A DNA stretch of 64,000 bases from a halophilic archaeon SHRA6 (GTDB lineage: Archaea; Halobacteriota; Halobacteria; Halobacteriales; Haloferacaceae), in contig SOPS01000004.1 of the NCBI GenBank assembly GCA_005239175.1, positions 496,001-560,000 on the forward strand, read 5' to 3'. The notes under the pieces are model-generated. The model was not told the DNA's origin. It made no database searches and was given only the letters and a program-made list of their open reading frames with translations. Below, one piece after another: positions 1 to 7,780 of this stretch; the stretch's first letter is position 1; the number at the start of each line of letters is the position of its first letter. Position numbers and translations under genes: made by a program.

Positions 1-570
1 GAGTTCGCCGCGCGTCAGGAGGTTCGTGATGAGGTTTCCGACCGTCCCAGCCGCGTAGTAGCAGTACTCCTCAAGCTCTTCGCGCGAGGAAATCCGTAGC
101 CCACCGTTTCCGGCGTGGCGTTCGACGAACATCGCCATTCCGCTGACAAGCTCTGAGACTGGCGGGACGATCGCTGCCTGAACGTCCTCAGGGAGGGTTT
201 CGAACGCAGCGAGTACGCGATCGGCGTTGGCAACGACAGTCCAGTCGGCCGAGCGGTCGGGCTCCGGTGGGAGCCACGGTTCGATCTCGGTCAGAAAGGC
301 GTCGATCGATACATCGCTTTCCGGATCAATTGCTTCATCGTAGGTTTCGAGGGCTGCGGCCTGCGCTTCGGGCGGGATGTGGCCGGCGTCCTCAACAGTG
401 TCTGCGATACGGCACAAAAGATACCCCAAGCAGATATGCGTCGACATCGGTTCTTCCAACACATCGACGGTCAGCGCGAACGTCCGCGAAACGTCCTGGA
501 CGGCGTCGCGACACCACGCGAGGTCGGCTTCAGCGTCGGCCCCGGGCGGGCGGGATTCGTGTCCATTCAT
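1..570 (-). CDS. Squalene/phytoene synthase family protein (5' part; runs off the left edge)
   Basis: Head-to-head prenyl synthase; the family joins two farnesyl or geranylgeranyl diphosphates into squalene or phytoene. The frame is open from an ATG at 570 to base 1 (190 codons), so the C-terminal third is outside the window. The N-terminus has the family signature SRTFAL, followed by YLLCRIADTVEDA, whose DTVED is the first Asp-rich diphosphate/Mg2+ site, and later YCYYAAGTVG, typical of the central helix. The form resembles haloarchaeal squalene synthases more than carotenoid CrtB, but without the C-terminus the product cannot be settled. It is transcribed away from the acyl-CoA dehydrogenase; the 157-bp gap holds both promoters. 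Confidence 0.85.
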   Translation of the reverse strand, partial: MNGHESRPPGADAEADLAWCRDAVQDVSRTFALTVDVLEEPMSTHICLGYLLCRIADTVEDAGHIPPEAQAAALETYDEAIDPESDVSIDAFLTEIEPWLPPEPDRSADWTVVANADRVLAAFETLPEDVQAAIVPPVSELVSGMAMFVERHAGNGGLRISSREELEEYCYYAAGTVGNLITNLLTRGEL

Positions 571-698
571 TCAAGTATCCTATCGTAAGGCAGCGGGGAT
601 AAAAAGTCTCTTGGGGTTTGCTCGGTGCCGGGATTGACACGAGCCAAGCCGCTGTCGATCGATTGTCACAGAAATGCATGAACAACCGTGTGGAAACG

Positions 699-705
699 CA
701 TAAGA
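699..705 (+). promoter_or_regulatory. TATA-like element of the acyl-CoA dehydrogenase gene
   Basis: The sequence CATAAGA follows a purine-rich BRE-like stretch (GGAAACG) and is centred about 26 bases before the ATG at 728. That spacing fits a leaderless haloarchaeal transcript starting at or next to the start codon. It supports 728 as the start. Confidence 0.45.
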
Positions 706-727
706 GCGGTCGGCCGAAGGACAAAAC

Positions 728-1870
728 ATGGATTTCAGCCTCTCTGCGGAACAACGACAGATCAAGGATATGGTTGCAGAGTTCGTCGACAAGGAGGTCA
801 AACCGCGCGCGGCCGAGATCGACGAAACCGACGAGTTTCCAGCAGAGCTGATCGACGAGATGGCCGAGCTTGGCCTCATGGGAATGCCGTTCCCGGAGGA
901 ATACGGCGGCGCAGGGTTGGATTACCACAGCTACGCGCTTGGACTGGCAGAACTCTCTCGAGGATCGGGTGGGCTGGGGACGATCGTGGCCGCGCACACG
1001 AGCCTCGCGGGAAACATGCTCTACGCGTTCGGCAGCCAAGAGCAAAAAGAAACGTACCTCACGCCGCTGAACCTCGGTGACGATATCGGCGCATTCGCGC
1101 TCTCTGAGCCAGGTGCGGGCAGCGACGTCCCGGCCATGGAGACGACCGCTCAACAAGACGGCGACGAGTATGTGATCGACGGCGGCAAGCTCTGGATCTC
1201 GAACGGTTCTGTCGCAGACACGGTCACACTGTTCGCAAAAACCGATCCTGACGCGGGGCGGAAAGGGATCTCCTCATTCGTCGTCCGACCCAACGAGGAC
1301 GACGGCTTCATCGTCGAGGGGACCGAGCACAAACTTGGTGATAAGGGGTGTCCGACCGCAGAGCTTCGCTTCGACGAGATGCGGATCCCGGCCGATCGAC
1401 GTCTTGGCGAGGAAGGCGATGGCTTCATCCACGCGTTGAAGACGCTCAACGGCGGCCGGATTACGATCGCCGCGCGATCGGTTGGGATCGCCCAGGCAGC
1501 CCTCGACGACGCGCTTGAATACAGCCAACAGCGCGAGCAGTTCGACCAGCCAATCTCTGGGTTCCAGTCGATCCAACACAAGCTCGCGGACATGGATACC
1601 AAACTCGAGTGTGCTCGCTTGCTGATGCATCAGGCCGCCGATAAGAAGATGCGCGGAGAGACGTTCATCAAAGAGGCCGCACAGGCGAAGCTGTACGCCA
1701 GCGAGATCTCCCGAGAGGTCGCAAACGAAGCGATCCAGATCCACGGCGGCTACGGCTACACGAAGGACTTCCCGGTCGAACGCTACTACCGCGACGCCAA
1801 ACTCAACGAGATCTACGAGGGGACGAGCGAGATTCTGCGGAACACGATCGCTGCACAGTTGCTCGATTGA
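728..1870 (+). CDS. Acyl-CoA dehydrogenase
   Basis: FAD-dependent dehydrogenase that introduces the alpha-beta double bond in acyl-CoA, passing electrons to ETF. The 380-residue length is normal. The N-terminal helical domain begins MDFSLSAEQ. The middle beta domain has the FAD/substrate signature FALSEPGAGSD and the substrate-edge motif KLWISNG. The C-terminal helical domain has IHGGYGYTKDFPVERYYRD and then IYEGTSEI, whose Glu is the catalytic base position of short/branched-chain enzymes. It stands alone in its transcription unit. Substrate length cannot be read from sequence; the AMP-ligase and MaoC hydratase elsewhere in the window are possible pathway partners. Confidence 0.95.
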   Translation: MDFSLSAEQRQIKDMVAEFVDKEVKPRAAEIDETDEFPAELIDEMAELGLMGMPFPEEYGGAGLDYHSYALGLAELSRGSGGLGTIVAAHTSLAGNMLYAFGSQEQKETYLTPLNLGDDIGAFALSEPGAGSDVPAMETTAQQDGDEYVIDGGKLWISNGSVADTVTLFAKTDPDAGRKGISSFVVRPNEDDGFIVEGTEHKLGDKGCPTAELRFDEMRIPADRRLGEEGDGFIHALKTLNGGRITIAARSVGIAQAALDDALEYSQQREQFDQPISGFQSIQHKLADMDTKLECARLLMHQAADKKMRGETFIKEAAQAKLYASEISREVANEAIQIHGGYGYTKDFPVERYYRDAKLNEIYEGTSEILRNTIAAQLLD

Positions 1871-1894
1871 ACCTCGGAGTCAGTACAGAAGGAC

Positions 1895-1970
1895 TGGCTC
1901 TGTTGAAACCCGTTCATCCTGACAAGAAGTACGTGCTGAATACAGAGCGCATATGCAGCAGATCACGACC
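1895..1970. mobile_element. Possible decayed insertion-sequence end (no transposase)
   Basis: This gap carries GGCTCTGTTGAAACC (1895-1909), resembling the terminal repeats I associate with haloarchaeal IS6-type elements, then GTGCTGAATACAGAGCG (1933-1949). The 10-mer GTGCTGAATA recurs in inverse orientation on the far side of the methyltransferase gene (2879-2888). No transposase and no target duplication are visible, so this is at best a relic. Confidence 0.2.
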
Positions 1971-2016
1971 CGGAAACGCATCATAGCACGGGAACAAATG
2001 AGCAGTAGGCCCGTGG

Positions 2017-2796
2017 TTATTCTGCAACTGCTCGGAATCCGAGCGTACGAGGCACTTTCGCCTTGAGCGCCGGTGACGAGCTCATGTCGGTATCTTCGTA
2101 GTCGTCTGGGTCGTCGCTGTGAGGCCATTCCCACATCTCCGTGACCGTGAAGCCAGCATCGACGAGTGCATTGTGGAGGTCACTGATGGTTCGATCCATG
2201 ACGATGATGTCCTCGTGTAAGACCTCGTCGTGCTTGTCGCGGCGGGTGCCGGTGTCGTGGTAGCTGCGTTCGAATTCTAACGTTGCGGGATCGAAGAGTT
2301 CGTGGACCGGGTGGGGCACATCGAAAGAGAGGTGTCCGCCTGCACGGAGTACGCGATGGGCTTCCCTAAACGCGGCGTCGAGATCCGCCACCATAAAATA
2401 CACAAATCCCGAGTGCGCCAGATCGAAGGCGTCATCAGAGACGGGAATGGTTGAGACATCGCCAGCAACGAACTCGGCATCCACACCGTAGAGGTTACGC
2501 AACCGCCTCGCATGGCGGAGTTGTTGCGTCGAAAAATCGACACCGATAGCGGTTTGAACACCATCCTGGGCAGCCCCGACCGTACCCTGTCCACCACCAC
2601 AGCCAAGCTCGATGAAGTCGATGTCCGATACCTCGGGGAGCCCTTCGGCCTGCCACTCGTCCAGTGAATCAGCGTCTGGTAAGGGCGAATACGTCGGCGG
2701 GAGACGCCCGTTATCCGTCGCACCGTTCCACATCGCCTGATGCTCGTCACTCCATTCGTCCCACAGCTCTCGATTTTCGCTATTCAGGCTCCGCAT
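2017..2796 (-). CDS. Class I SAM-dependent methyltransferase (UbiE/type-11 like)
   Basis: The 259-residue protein has a Rossmann-type methyltransferase core. Motif I is FIELGCGGGQGT near residue 60, followed by a basic linker, VAGDVSTIPVSDDAFDLAHSG (motifs II-III) and a RVLRAGGHLSFDVPHP strand. The substrate is unknown. The first about 55 residues are rich in Trp and acidic residues (ELWDEWSDEHQAMW) and probably cap the active site. The gene is monocistronic, flanked by two intergenic gaps that share an inverted 10-mer (see the IS relic entry). Start at the ATG at 2796. Confidence 0.88.
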   Translation of the reverse strand: MRSLNSENRELWDEWSDEHQAMWNGATDNGRLPPTYSPLPDADSLDEWQAEGLPEVSDIDFIELGCGGGQGTVGAAQDGVQTAIGVDFSTQQLRHARRLRNLYGVDAEFVAGDVSTIPVSDDAFDLAHSGFVYFMVADLDAAFREAHRVLRAGGHLSFDVPHPVHELFDPATLEFERSYHDTGTRRDKHDEVLHEDIIVMDRTISDLHNALVDAGFTVTEMWEWPHSDDPDDYEDTDMSSSPALKAKVPRTLGFRAVAE

Positions 2797-2859
2797 ATCC
2801 CACCTACTCGGAGACTACATAATGAATGTTGTTTAGATGGAGAAAATAACGCAGTTCCC

Positions 2860-2888
2860 GTGCTGACTACACCTCCTCTATTCAGCAC
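2860..2888 (-). terminator. Hairpin downstream of the aldo/keto reductase gene
   Basis: GTGCTGA (2860-2866) and TCAGCAC (2882-2888) form a perfect 7-bp stem around a 15-nt loop, 64 bases after the stop of the leftward aldo/keto reductase gene. On the minus strand it is followed by a T-rich stretch (TTATTTTC). Terminator is the simplest reading. The same 10-mer occurs near 1933, so it could instead be part of a decayed element. Confidence 0.35.
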
Positions 2889-2951
2889 GATCGCAAAAAT
2901 AGATCACTATCTGAGAATGTAAACAGCGTCGGAGGCTTCAATATACATCCT

Positions 2952-3926
2952 TCAGTCGTGTCCGGAGACCCGAACCGGCTCGTAGGGTTCTTCGAGGTAC
3001 TCGATGTCGCTCGATCGGAGGTCGATGTCGAGTGCCTCCACCGCGTCTTCAAGATGTTCAACTGACGTGGTTCCAACGATCGGCGCGGTGACAACATCCT
3101 TCGAAAGCACCCACGCAAGGGCGATCTGGGCCATCTTAACGCCCTTCTCGTCGGCGAGTTCGGCGACCCGGGCGTTAATCTCTTTGCCGCCGCCCTCGCG
3201 GTAGGGGTGGCGATACATGTGCTCTTCAGTCTCTCCGCGCGTCGTCGCATCGATCTCCGCATCCGGCCGCGTGAGGTACCCACGCGCCAGCGGCGACCAC
3301 GGGATCACGCCGATATCCTCGGCGGCACACAGCGGAAGCATCTCGCGTTCTTCCTCGCGATAGACGAGGTTGTAGTGGTTCTGCATTGTGACGAACCGAT
3401 CGAGTCCGAGCCGATCGCTCGTGTGCAACATATCCGCGAACTGGTGAGCCCACATTGACGACCCGCCAATATATCGCGTCTTGCCACGTCGAACTGCATC
3501 ATCGAGCGCCCGAAGCGTTGTCTCAGGCGGCGTGTCGTCGTCGTAACGGTGGATCTGTAGCAGATCGAGTGTGTCCATGCCCAGCCGATCGAGGCTCGCG
3601 TCCAGTTCCTGTTCGATCGCCTTCCGAGACAGCCCGCCAGAGTTCGGATCGTCCTCGTCCATCTGGAAGTAGACCTTACTCGCGACGACTGCTTCCTCGC
3701 GGCGGCCCTCTAGGGCCTTCCCGAGGACGCGTTCGGATTCGCCCTCGGAGTACATGTTGGCGGTATCGAAGAAGTTGATCCCGAGTTCGATCGCCCGATC
3801 GACAAGTTCGAGTCCTGCCTCCTCGTCTAACACCCACTCGCGCCAGTCACTCGTACCAAAACTCATACAGCCAAGACAGATCTTCGAGACCTCCATGCCG
3901 GTCGAGCCAAGCGTCGTGTACTCCAT
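2952..3926 (-). CDS. Aldo/keto reductase
   Basis: NAD(P)H-dependent (beta/alpha)8-barrel oxidoreductase acting on aldehydes, ketones or sugars. The 324-residue length is typical. The catalytic tetrad is visible: Asp and Tyr in FFDTANMYSEGESE, Lys in VVASKVYF, His in LQIHRYDDD. The C-terminal NADP-binding region contains PIVGTTSVEHLEDAV. It resembles the YajO/Tas-like branch. The enzyme is not tied to a pathway by its neighbours: the photolyase gene diverges from it and the methyltransferase gene downstream has its own promoter region. Confidence 0.93.
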   Translation of the reverse strand: MEYTTLGSTGMEVSKICLGCMSFGTSDWREWVLDEEAGLELVDRAIELGINFFDTANMYSEGESERVLGKALEGRREEAVVASKVYFQMDEDDPNSGGLSRKAIEQELDASLDRLGMDTLDLLQIHRYDDDTPPETTLRALDDAVRRGKTRYIGGSSMWAHQFADMLHTSDRLGLDRFVTMQNHYNLVYREEEREMLPLCAAEDIGVIPWSPLARGYLTRPDAEIDATTRGETEEHMYRHPYREGGGKEINARVAELADEKGVKMAQIALAWVLSKDVVTAPIVGTTSVEHLEDAVEALDIDLRSSDIEYLEEPYEPVRVSGHD

Positions 3927-4037
3927 GGGATGAACTCACCGCCAGACGACAAAAATCCGATCCCCCCAGCAAGCCACACGAGCGGTGTGATTCACATCGC
4001 CAGCGGTGTTTAGTGGCTGTCTCTCCTACAAACCATC

Positions 4038-5555
4038 ATGACGGTGTGGGTTCTCGGCGATCAACTCTCAACGAACTGCGGTCCGATCGAACACGCCGAC
4101 CACGTGCTCATGATCGAAGCACACGCGTTCGGCGATCGGCACCGCTATCACCCCCAGAAGCTCCTGACAGTGTTCGCGGCAATGCGATCGTTTCGCGATC
4201 GCCTGCGGGAAAGCGACTACGAGGTTACGTACCTCCGCGCAGAGACGTTCGGAGCGGCGCTCGATCGGTACTTTGAGGCGAGCCCCGATGACGACCTCGT
4301 CCTCATGGAGCCGCCGAGCTACGGGGCTGGCGATCGCCTCGAAGCCATGGTCGAAGCGCGCGGTGGAACGCTCACACGGGTCGAAAACGAGCTCTTTCTC
4401 ACGACGCCCGTGGAGTTCAACGCGTGGGCGGGCGAGCATACCGACGATCGCACGTATCGCCAAGAGAACTGGTATCGACACGTCCGCCGCGAGACAGGCA
4501 TTTTGATGGACGACGGCGAGCCGATCGGTGGCGAGTGGAACTACGACGACGAGAATCGTGAGACGCCGCCGAAAGACTGGGAACCGCCAGCAGTGCTGCG
4601 GTTCGAGCAGGACGAGACCACCCGCGAGGTGCGATCGTTCGTCGGCGATCGCTACCCAGACGCGTGGGGTCGACTGCCGGACCCCGACGAGCGCATTCCG
4701 TGGCCGGTAACCCGCGAGCAGGCGCTGGAGGCGCTCGAGTGGTTCATCGATACCCGACTTGGCGAGTTCGGCCCCTACCAGGACGCGATGGTAACCGACG
4801 AGTGGGCGCTGTCGCACTCACTCCTGTCTTCGGCGATCAACCTCGGGTTGCTCACACCAAGAGAAGTCGTTGATCGGGTCGAATCGGCCTACCATGCCGG
4901 GGACGCGCCGCTCAACAGCGTCGAAGGATTCATCCGTCAGGTGATCGGCTGGCGGGAGTTCATGCGGCACGTCTACCGGCGATCGATGCCAGAACTCGCG
5001 GCGGCAAACCAACTGGAGCAATCGCGGGAGCTGCCACCGGCGTACTGGACCGGAGAGACCGACATGCAGTGTCTGGCTGAGGCAGTCGACGGTGTGTACG
5101 ATCGCGGCTACGCCCACCACATCGAGCGGCTCATGGTGCTTTCGAACTTCGCGCTGCTGTACGGAGTCGATCCGGCCGAGCTGAACGAGTGGTTCCACCT
5201 TGGGTTCGTTGACGCGTACCACTGGGTGACCACGCCGAACGTGATCGGAATGGGTTCGTTTGGGACGGACGTGCTCTCCTCAAAACCATACGCCTCCTCG
5301 GGCAACTACATCAACCGGATGAGCGATCACTGCAAATCATGTCCCTATGCGGTCTCGAAGACGACCGGCGAGAACGCCTGTCCGTTCAACGCGCTGTACT
5401 GGGACTTCCTGAAAGAAAACGAATCGACGCTGCGTGGAACCGGCCGGATGGGGCTCATGTACTCACACGTCGACAACAAAAGCGACGAGGAGTGGGACGC
5501 GATTCGCGATCGGGCCGAGCGCGTGCGGCAACTAACGGTCCGCGGCGAACTCTGA
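4038..5555 (+). CDS. Photolyase-related protein with Fe-S cluster (FeS-BCP/PhrB class)
   Basis: Flavoprotein of the deoxyribodipyrimidine photolyase-related family; characterised relatives (Agrobacterium PhrB) repair 6-4 photoproducts and bind FAD, a lumazine-type antenna and a [4Fe-4S] cluster. The 505-residue protein begins with the antenna-domain signature VWVLGDQLS. The C-terminal half has GWREFMRHVYRR and the metal-binding cysteines C345, C432, C435 and C448. Their spacing (87, 3, 13) almost equals that of PhrB (88, 3, 13), so the cluster is very likely kept. The gene follows a TATA-like GTTTAGTGG. It sits alone between the divergent aldo/keto reductase gene and the SAMP gene 90 bp downstream. 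DNA repair is the expected role; a cryptochrome-like signalling role cannot be excluded. Confidence 0.93.
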   Translation: MTVWVLGDQLSTNCGPIEHADHVLMIEAHAFGDRHRYHPQKLLTVFAAMRSFRDRLRESDYEVTYLRAETFGAALDRYFEASPDDDLVLMEPPSYGAGDRLEAMVEARGGTLTRVENELFLTTPVEFNAWAGEHTDDRTYRQENWYRHVRRETGILMDDGEPIGGEWNYDDENRETPPKDWEPPAVLRFEQDETTREVRSFVGDRYPDAWGRLPDPDERIPWPVTREQALEALEWFIDTRLGEFGPYQDAMVTDEWALSHSLLSSAINLGLLTPREVVDRVESAYHAGDAPLNSVEGFIRQVIGWREFMRHVYRRSMPELAAANQLEQSRELPPAYWTGETDMQCLAEAVDGVYDRGYAHHIERLMVLSNFALLYGVDPAELNEWFHLGFVDAYHWVTTPNVIGMGSFGTDVLSSKPYASSGNYINRMSDHCKSCPYAVSKTTGENACPFNALYWDFLKENESTLRGTGRMGLMYSHVDNKSDEEWDAIRDRAERVRQLTVRGEL

Positions 5556-5644
5556 CCTCGGCGGCGACGCAGTGGCTATTCCAACCGTGATCCCGGTCAG
5601 GTGACGAACACAACAGCAATGCGGTATACGACCGAAAACAGTGT

Positions 5645-5911
5645 ATGGAGCTAACAGTCCACGGGCCACTTCGCGGCGTGACTGGATCGAAAACAGTCTC
5701 GATCGCGACTGACGACCACGAGGAATCGGTTCATAGCGTGCTCGAACGCTTTGTCGAGCAGTATCCACGAGCCAATCAGCAGCTGTTCGACGATGATGGA
5801 ACCCTCCGAGCAAGTGTTCGTGTGCTTGTCGACGGCGAACGTGCCGATCCGGAAACAGAGTGCCGACCGACAGCAGCGATCACACTCATTCCTGCCGCAC
5901 AGGGCGGCTGA
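5645..5911 (+). CDS. Ubiquitin-like small modifier protein (SAMP/MoaD/ThiS family)
   Basis: The 88-residue beta-grasp protein starts MELTVHGPLR and ends in the diglycine AAQGG needed for adenylation by an E1-like enzyme (UbaA in Haloferax). Family members either serve as sulfur carriers for molybdopterin or tRNA thiolation or are conjugated to lysines as archaeal ubiquitin-like tags. LFDDDGTLRASVRVLVDG matches the MoaD central region. No moaE or ubaA is adjacent, so modifier versus sulfur carrier cannot be decided. The gene follows the photolyase gene by 90 bp and converges on the acetamidase gene. Confidence 0.82.
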   Translation: MELTVHGPLRGVTGSKTVSIATDDHEESVHSVLERFVEQYPRANQQLFDDDGTLRASVRVLVDGERADPETECRPTAAITLIPAAQGG

Positions 5912-5959
5912 TCGAGGCCGGCACAAACAAGATCGAGTGAGAGCCCAGTCCGAAAATAT

Positions 5960-7264
5960 TCAGAGTCCGTACTGCTCGCGAACGACCGACGCCAGCCCCA
6001 CATCTTCGAGAATCTCCGTCGGGACAAGCATCGAAAGCTGCACAACACCCGGCAGGCGAGCGATCTCGACGCCGCCGGTGAAGGTACAGCGGGCTCGAAC
6101 CTCGCCTTCAGTCATGTCAAATAGCGACCCGGCCCGATCGAAGGCGTTGTCGGTTGCCTCGTTGACCGTCGCCCCTGAGCCGATGATCTGAAGCGGCATC
6201 GCATCCGACACGGTGTCGACACCGTACTGTGCAGCAAGCGCGTTAGCCGTCTCGCGCTCGTCGTCGGTGTACGGCTTGGCAATATCTGGGAGGTCCGACT
6301 CATTCGGCAGGAGGAGTGGGCCGTCCATCTCGACGTCTTTGATGACCTCGACTTCGAGCTCAGTCGTCCCACTCACATCAGTCGTGTGTAGTGACAGTTC
6401 CCCGTCACCCTGATTCGCGTGGAGGTCACCAACGTAGAGCCCACCACCGTCGACTCGCACCGGACAAATGAGCGTTGCACCCGGCCGCACATCGTTTGAA
6501 TCCATGTGGCCGTCAGTCCGTGCCTCGAGTTCGCTCTCGTCAGTGATTCCCCAGTCGTGATCTGCTCCGATGAGGAACTGGCCGAAATCGCCGGCGTTGT
6601 GCGAATCGGGGAGCTCAACCGCCGGCGTCGTCCCGATGTTGCCAATGAACGGCGCGAGGTGGCCGAGCGTTCCGGGGATCTCGTCTGGTTTGTACAGCAA
6701 AATCGGATGCTGGCGAGAGTTCTCGGGAAGCGCCATATTCTCGTCAGCATTCTCGGCGAGCTGATTGGCACCCTCTGGCCCGACAGTCAGCCCGATCGTT
6801 CGATCCTCGTCGAAGACGACCGTGTAGCCGTACTCGAAACCAAACGAGGAGGCGTTGGCCCCACACTCGGCACACCGAATTGCGTCCTCACCAGTCCCCT
6901 CAACGACCGTGTCGGGCCACTCTGTGCCACATTCCGGACAGCGGTGGTCAATAAACGGATCGTCGCCAAAGGCCTCATCTCGTTCGGCCATACTGCCAGT
7001 GCTAGTGGCGATACTCGTCACCGATACGTCTTTGATCCGGACGACAAGTGCGTCGCCGACCTCGGCGTTTTCAACACGGATCGGTCGGGTGACCTCATGT
7101 CCGCCGCGAAACGAGGGTGTAATCATCGGTCCCCAGCAGCCAGCGGGGGTGTGCGTTCGAACGGTCCCGCCGTCAGCAACGGTGCCCGCCCACTCTTGAT
7201 CGGGGCCGACCAACCCGAGCGTAAACTGGTCGACATCGAGTTCCTGTTGAATCTGTTGAGACAT
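5960..7264 (-). CDS. Acetamidase/formamidase family protein with inserted zinc ribbon
   Basis: Amidohydrolase of the FmdA/AmdA family, releasing ammonia from short-chain amides. The 434-residue protein has the family features HTPAGCWGP, PIRVENAEVGDALVVRI, the GHLAPFIGNIGTTPA segment, and GDLHANQGDGEL with a metal-binding His/Asp pattern. Between residues about 105 and 136 it carries CPEC and CAEC (C109, C112, C131, C134), a four-cysteine zinc ribbon set inside the N-terminal domain, which I do not associate with the textbook enzymes. The gene lies downstream of a 39-bp tandem repeat. A role in scavenging nitrogen from amides is inferred from family only. Confidence 0.85.
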   Translation of the reverse strand: MSQQIQQELDVDQFTLGLVGPDQEWAGTVADGGTVRTHTPAGCWGPMITPSFRGGHEVTRPIRVENAEVGDALVVRIKDVSVTSIATSTGSMAERDEAFGDDPFIDHRCPECGTEWPDTVVEGTGEDAIRCAECGANASSFGFEYGYTVVFDEDRTIGLTVGPEGANQLAENADENMALPENSRQHPILLYKPDEIPGTLGHLAPFIGNIGTTPAVELPDSHNAGDFGQFLIGADHDWGITDESELEARTDGHMDSNDVRPGATLICPVRVDGGGLYVGDLHANQGDGELSLHTTDVSGTTELEVEVIKDVEMDGPLLLPNESDLPDIAKPYTDDERETANALAAQYGVDTVSDAMPLQIIGSGATVNEATDNAFDRAGSLFDMTEGEVRARCTFTGGVEIARLPGVVQLSMLVPTEILEDVGLASVVREQYGL

Positions 7265-7330
7265 CTATTGTCTGTATGTGATCGATTAGCATAAATGATC
7301 TGTGAACAGTGGTTCGTCTGTACCGATCGT

Positions 7331-7447
7331 GAACTGCTCCGACACGTCGCGTGAAATTTAGTCAGTCGTAAACTGCTCCGACACGTCGCGTGAAATTTAG
7401 TCAGTCGTAAACTGCTCCAACGCGGCGCTTGAATCGCAGTCGATCGT
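7331..7447. repeat. 39-bp tandem repeat, two near-perfect copies plus a degenerate third
   Basis: Copies start at 7331 and 7370 and differ at one base (G/A at the first position); a third, diverged copy starts at 7409. The core reads AACTGCTCCGACACGTCGCG followed by TGAAATTTAGTCAGTCGT. The array fills most of the gap between acetamidase and cspA, both leftward, so it lies in the acetamidase upstream region. No spacers separate the copies, so it is not a CRISPR array. The remaining parts of this 299-bp gap hold the cspA terminator and no gene. Confidence 0.9.
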
Positions 7448-7463
7448 TGTCACTACTCGATCG

Positions 7464-7499
7464 AAAATAAGGGTGTGTGCATAGTCGCCGCTCACACCC
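7464..7499 (-). terminator. Transcription terminator of cspA
   Basis: GGGTGTG (7471-7477) pairs with CACACCC (7493-7499), a 7-bp GC-rich stem with a 15-nt loop, 64 bases past the cspA stop codon. On the minus strand the stem is followed directly by TTATTTT, giving the U-rich tail used by archaeal RNA polymerase. Confidence 0.55.
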
Positions 7500-7563
7500 G
7501 AAGACGGTCACAGCAAAACTGAAACCGCGGTTCGAAATCCGTACCGGGTAACTGCTCGCGCAG

Positions 7564-7758
7564 TTACAGTCGTTCGAGGTCTTTCGCGCGTGGGCCTTTT
7601 TCAGCTTGGACCACGTCGAATTCGACCTCTTGGCCTTCTTCGAGGTCTGGACCACCGACATCTTCCATGTGGAAGAACACGTCCTCGTCGACGTCGTCGC
7701 TTTCGATGAATCCGTAACCGCCAGTGTCGTTGAAGAAGGCTACCTTCCCTTTCGGCAT
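7564..7758 (-). CDS. cspA: Cold shock protein, CspA type
   Basis: Single OB-fold nucleic-acid chaperone of 64 residues, the normal size. RNP1 is present as GGYGFIESD and RNP2 as DVFFHMEDV, the two aromatic-rich strands that bind single-stranded RNA/DNA. Haloarchaeal CspA proteins are abundant, acidic versions of bacterial Csp. Its start region is unusual: a GAGGTG Shine-Dalgarno lies within a self-complementary segment (7763-7780), while a TATA-like TTTTTAT at 7785-7791 would instead predict an almost leaderless mRNA. A good hairpin terminator follows the gene. Confidence 0.95.
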   Translation of the reverse strand: MPKGKVAFFNDTGGYGFIESDDVDEDVFFHMEDVGGPDLEEGQEVEFDVVQAEKGPRAKDLERL

Positions 7759-7762
7759 GACA

Positions 7763-7780
7763 CCTCATGTGAGGATGAGG
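7763..7780 (-). promoter_or_regulatory. Self-complementary segment covering the cspA Shine-Dalgarno
   Basis: Read toward cspA the sequence is CCTCATCCTCACATGAGG, then TGTC and the ATG. The SD core GAGG(TG) can pair with either of two upstream CCTC copies: CCTCAT with ATGAGG (6 bp, 6-nt loop) or CCTC with GAGG (4 bp, ACAT loop). The two structures exclude each other. It matters only if the transcript starts upstream of it, which the nearby TATA-like TTTTTAT does not predict. Confidence 0.3.

Noticed and set aside
7331-7447. Short repeat arrays at 7.3, 24.3, 53.0 and 63.5 kb as CRISPR arrays
   Set aside because: The copies touch directly with no spacers, there are only two or three of them, and no cas gene is in the window.
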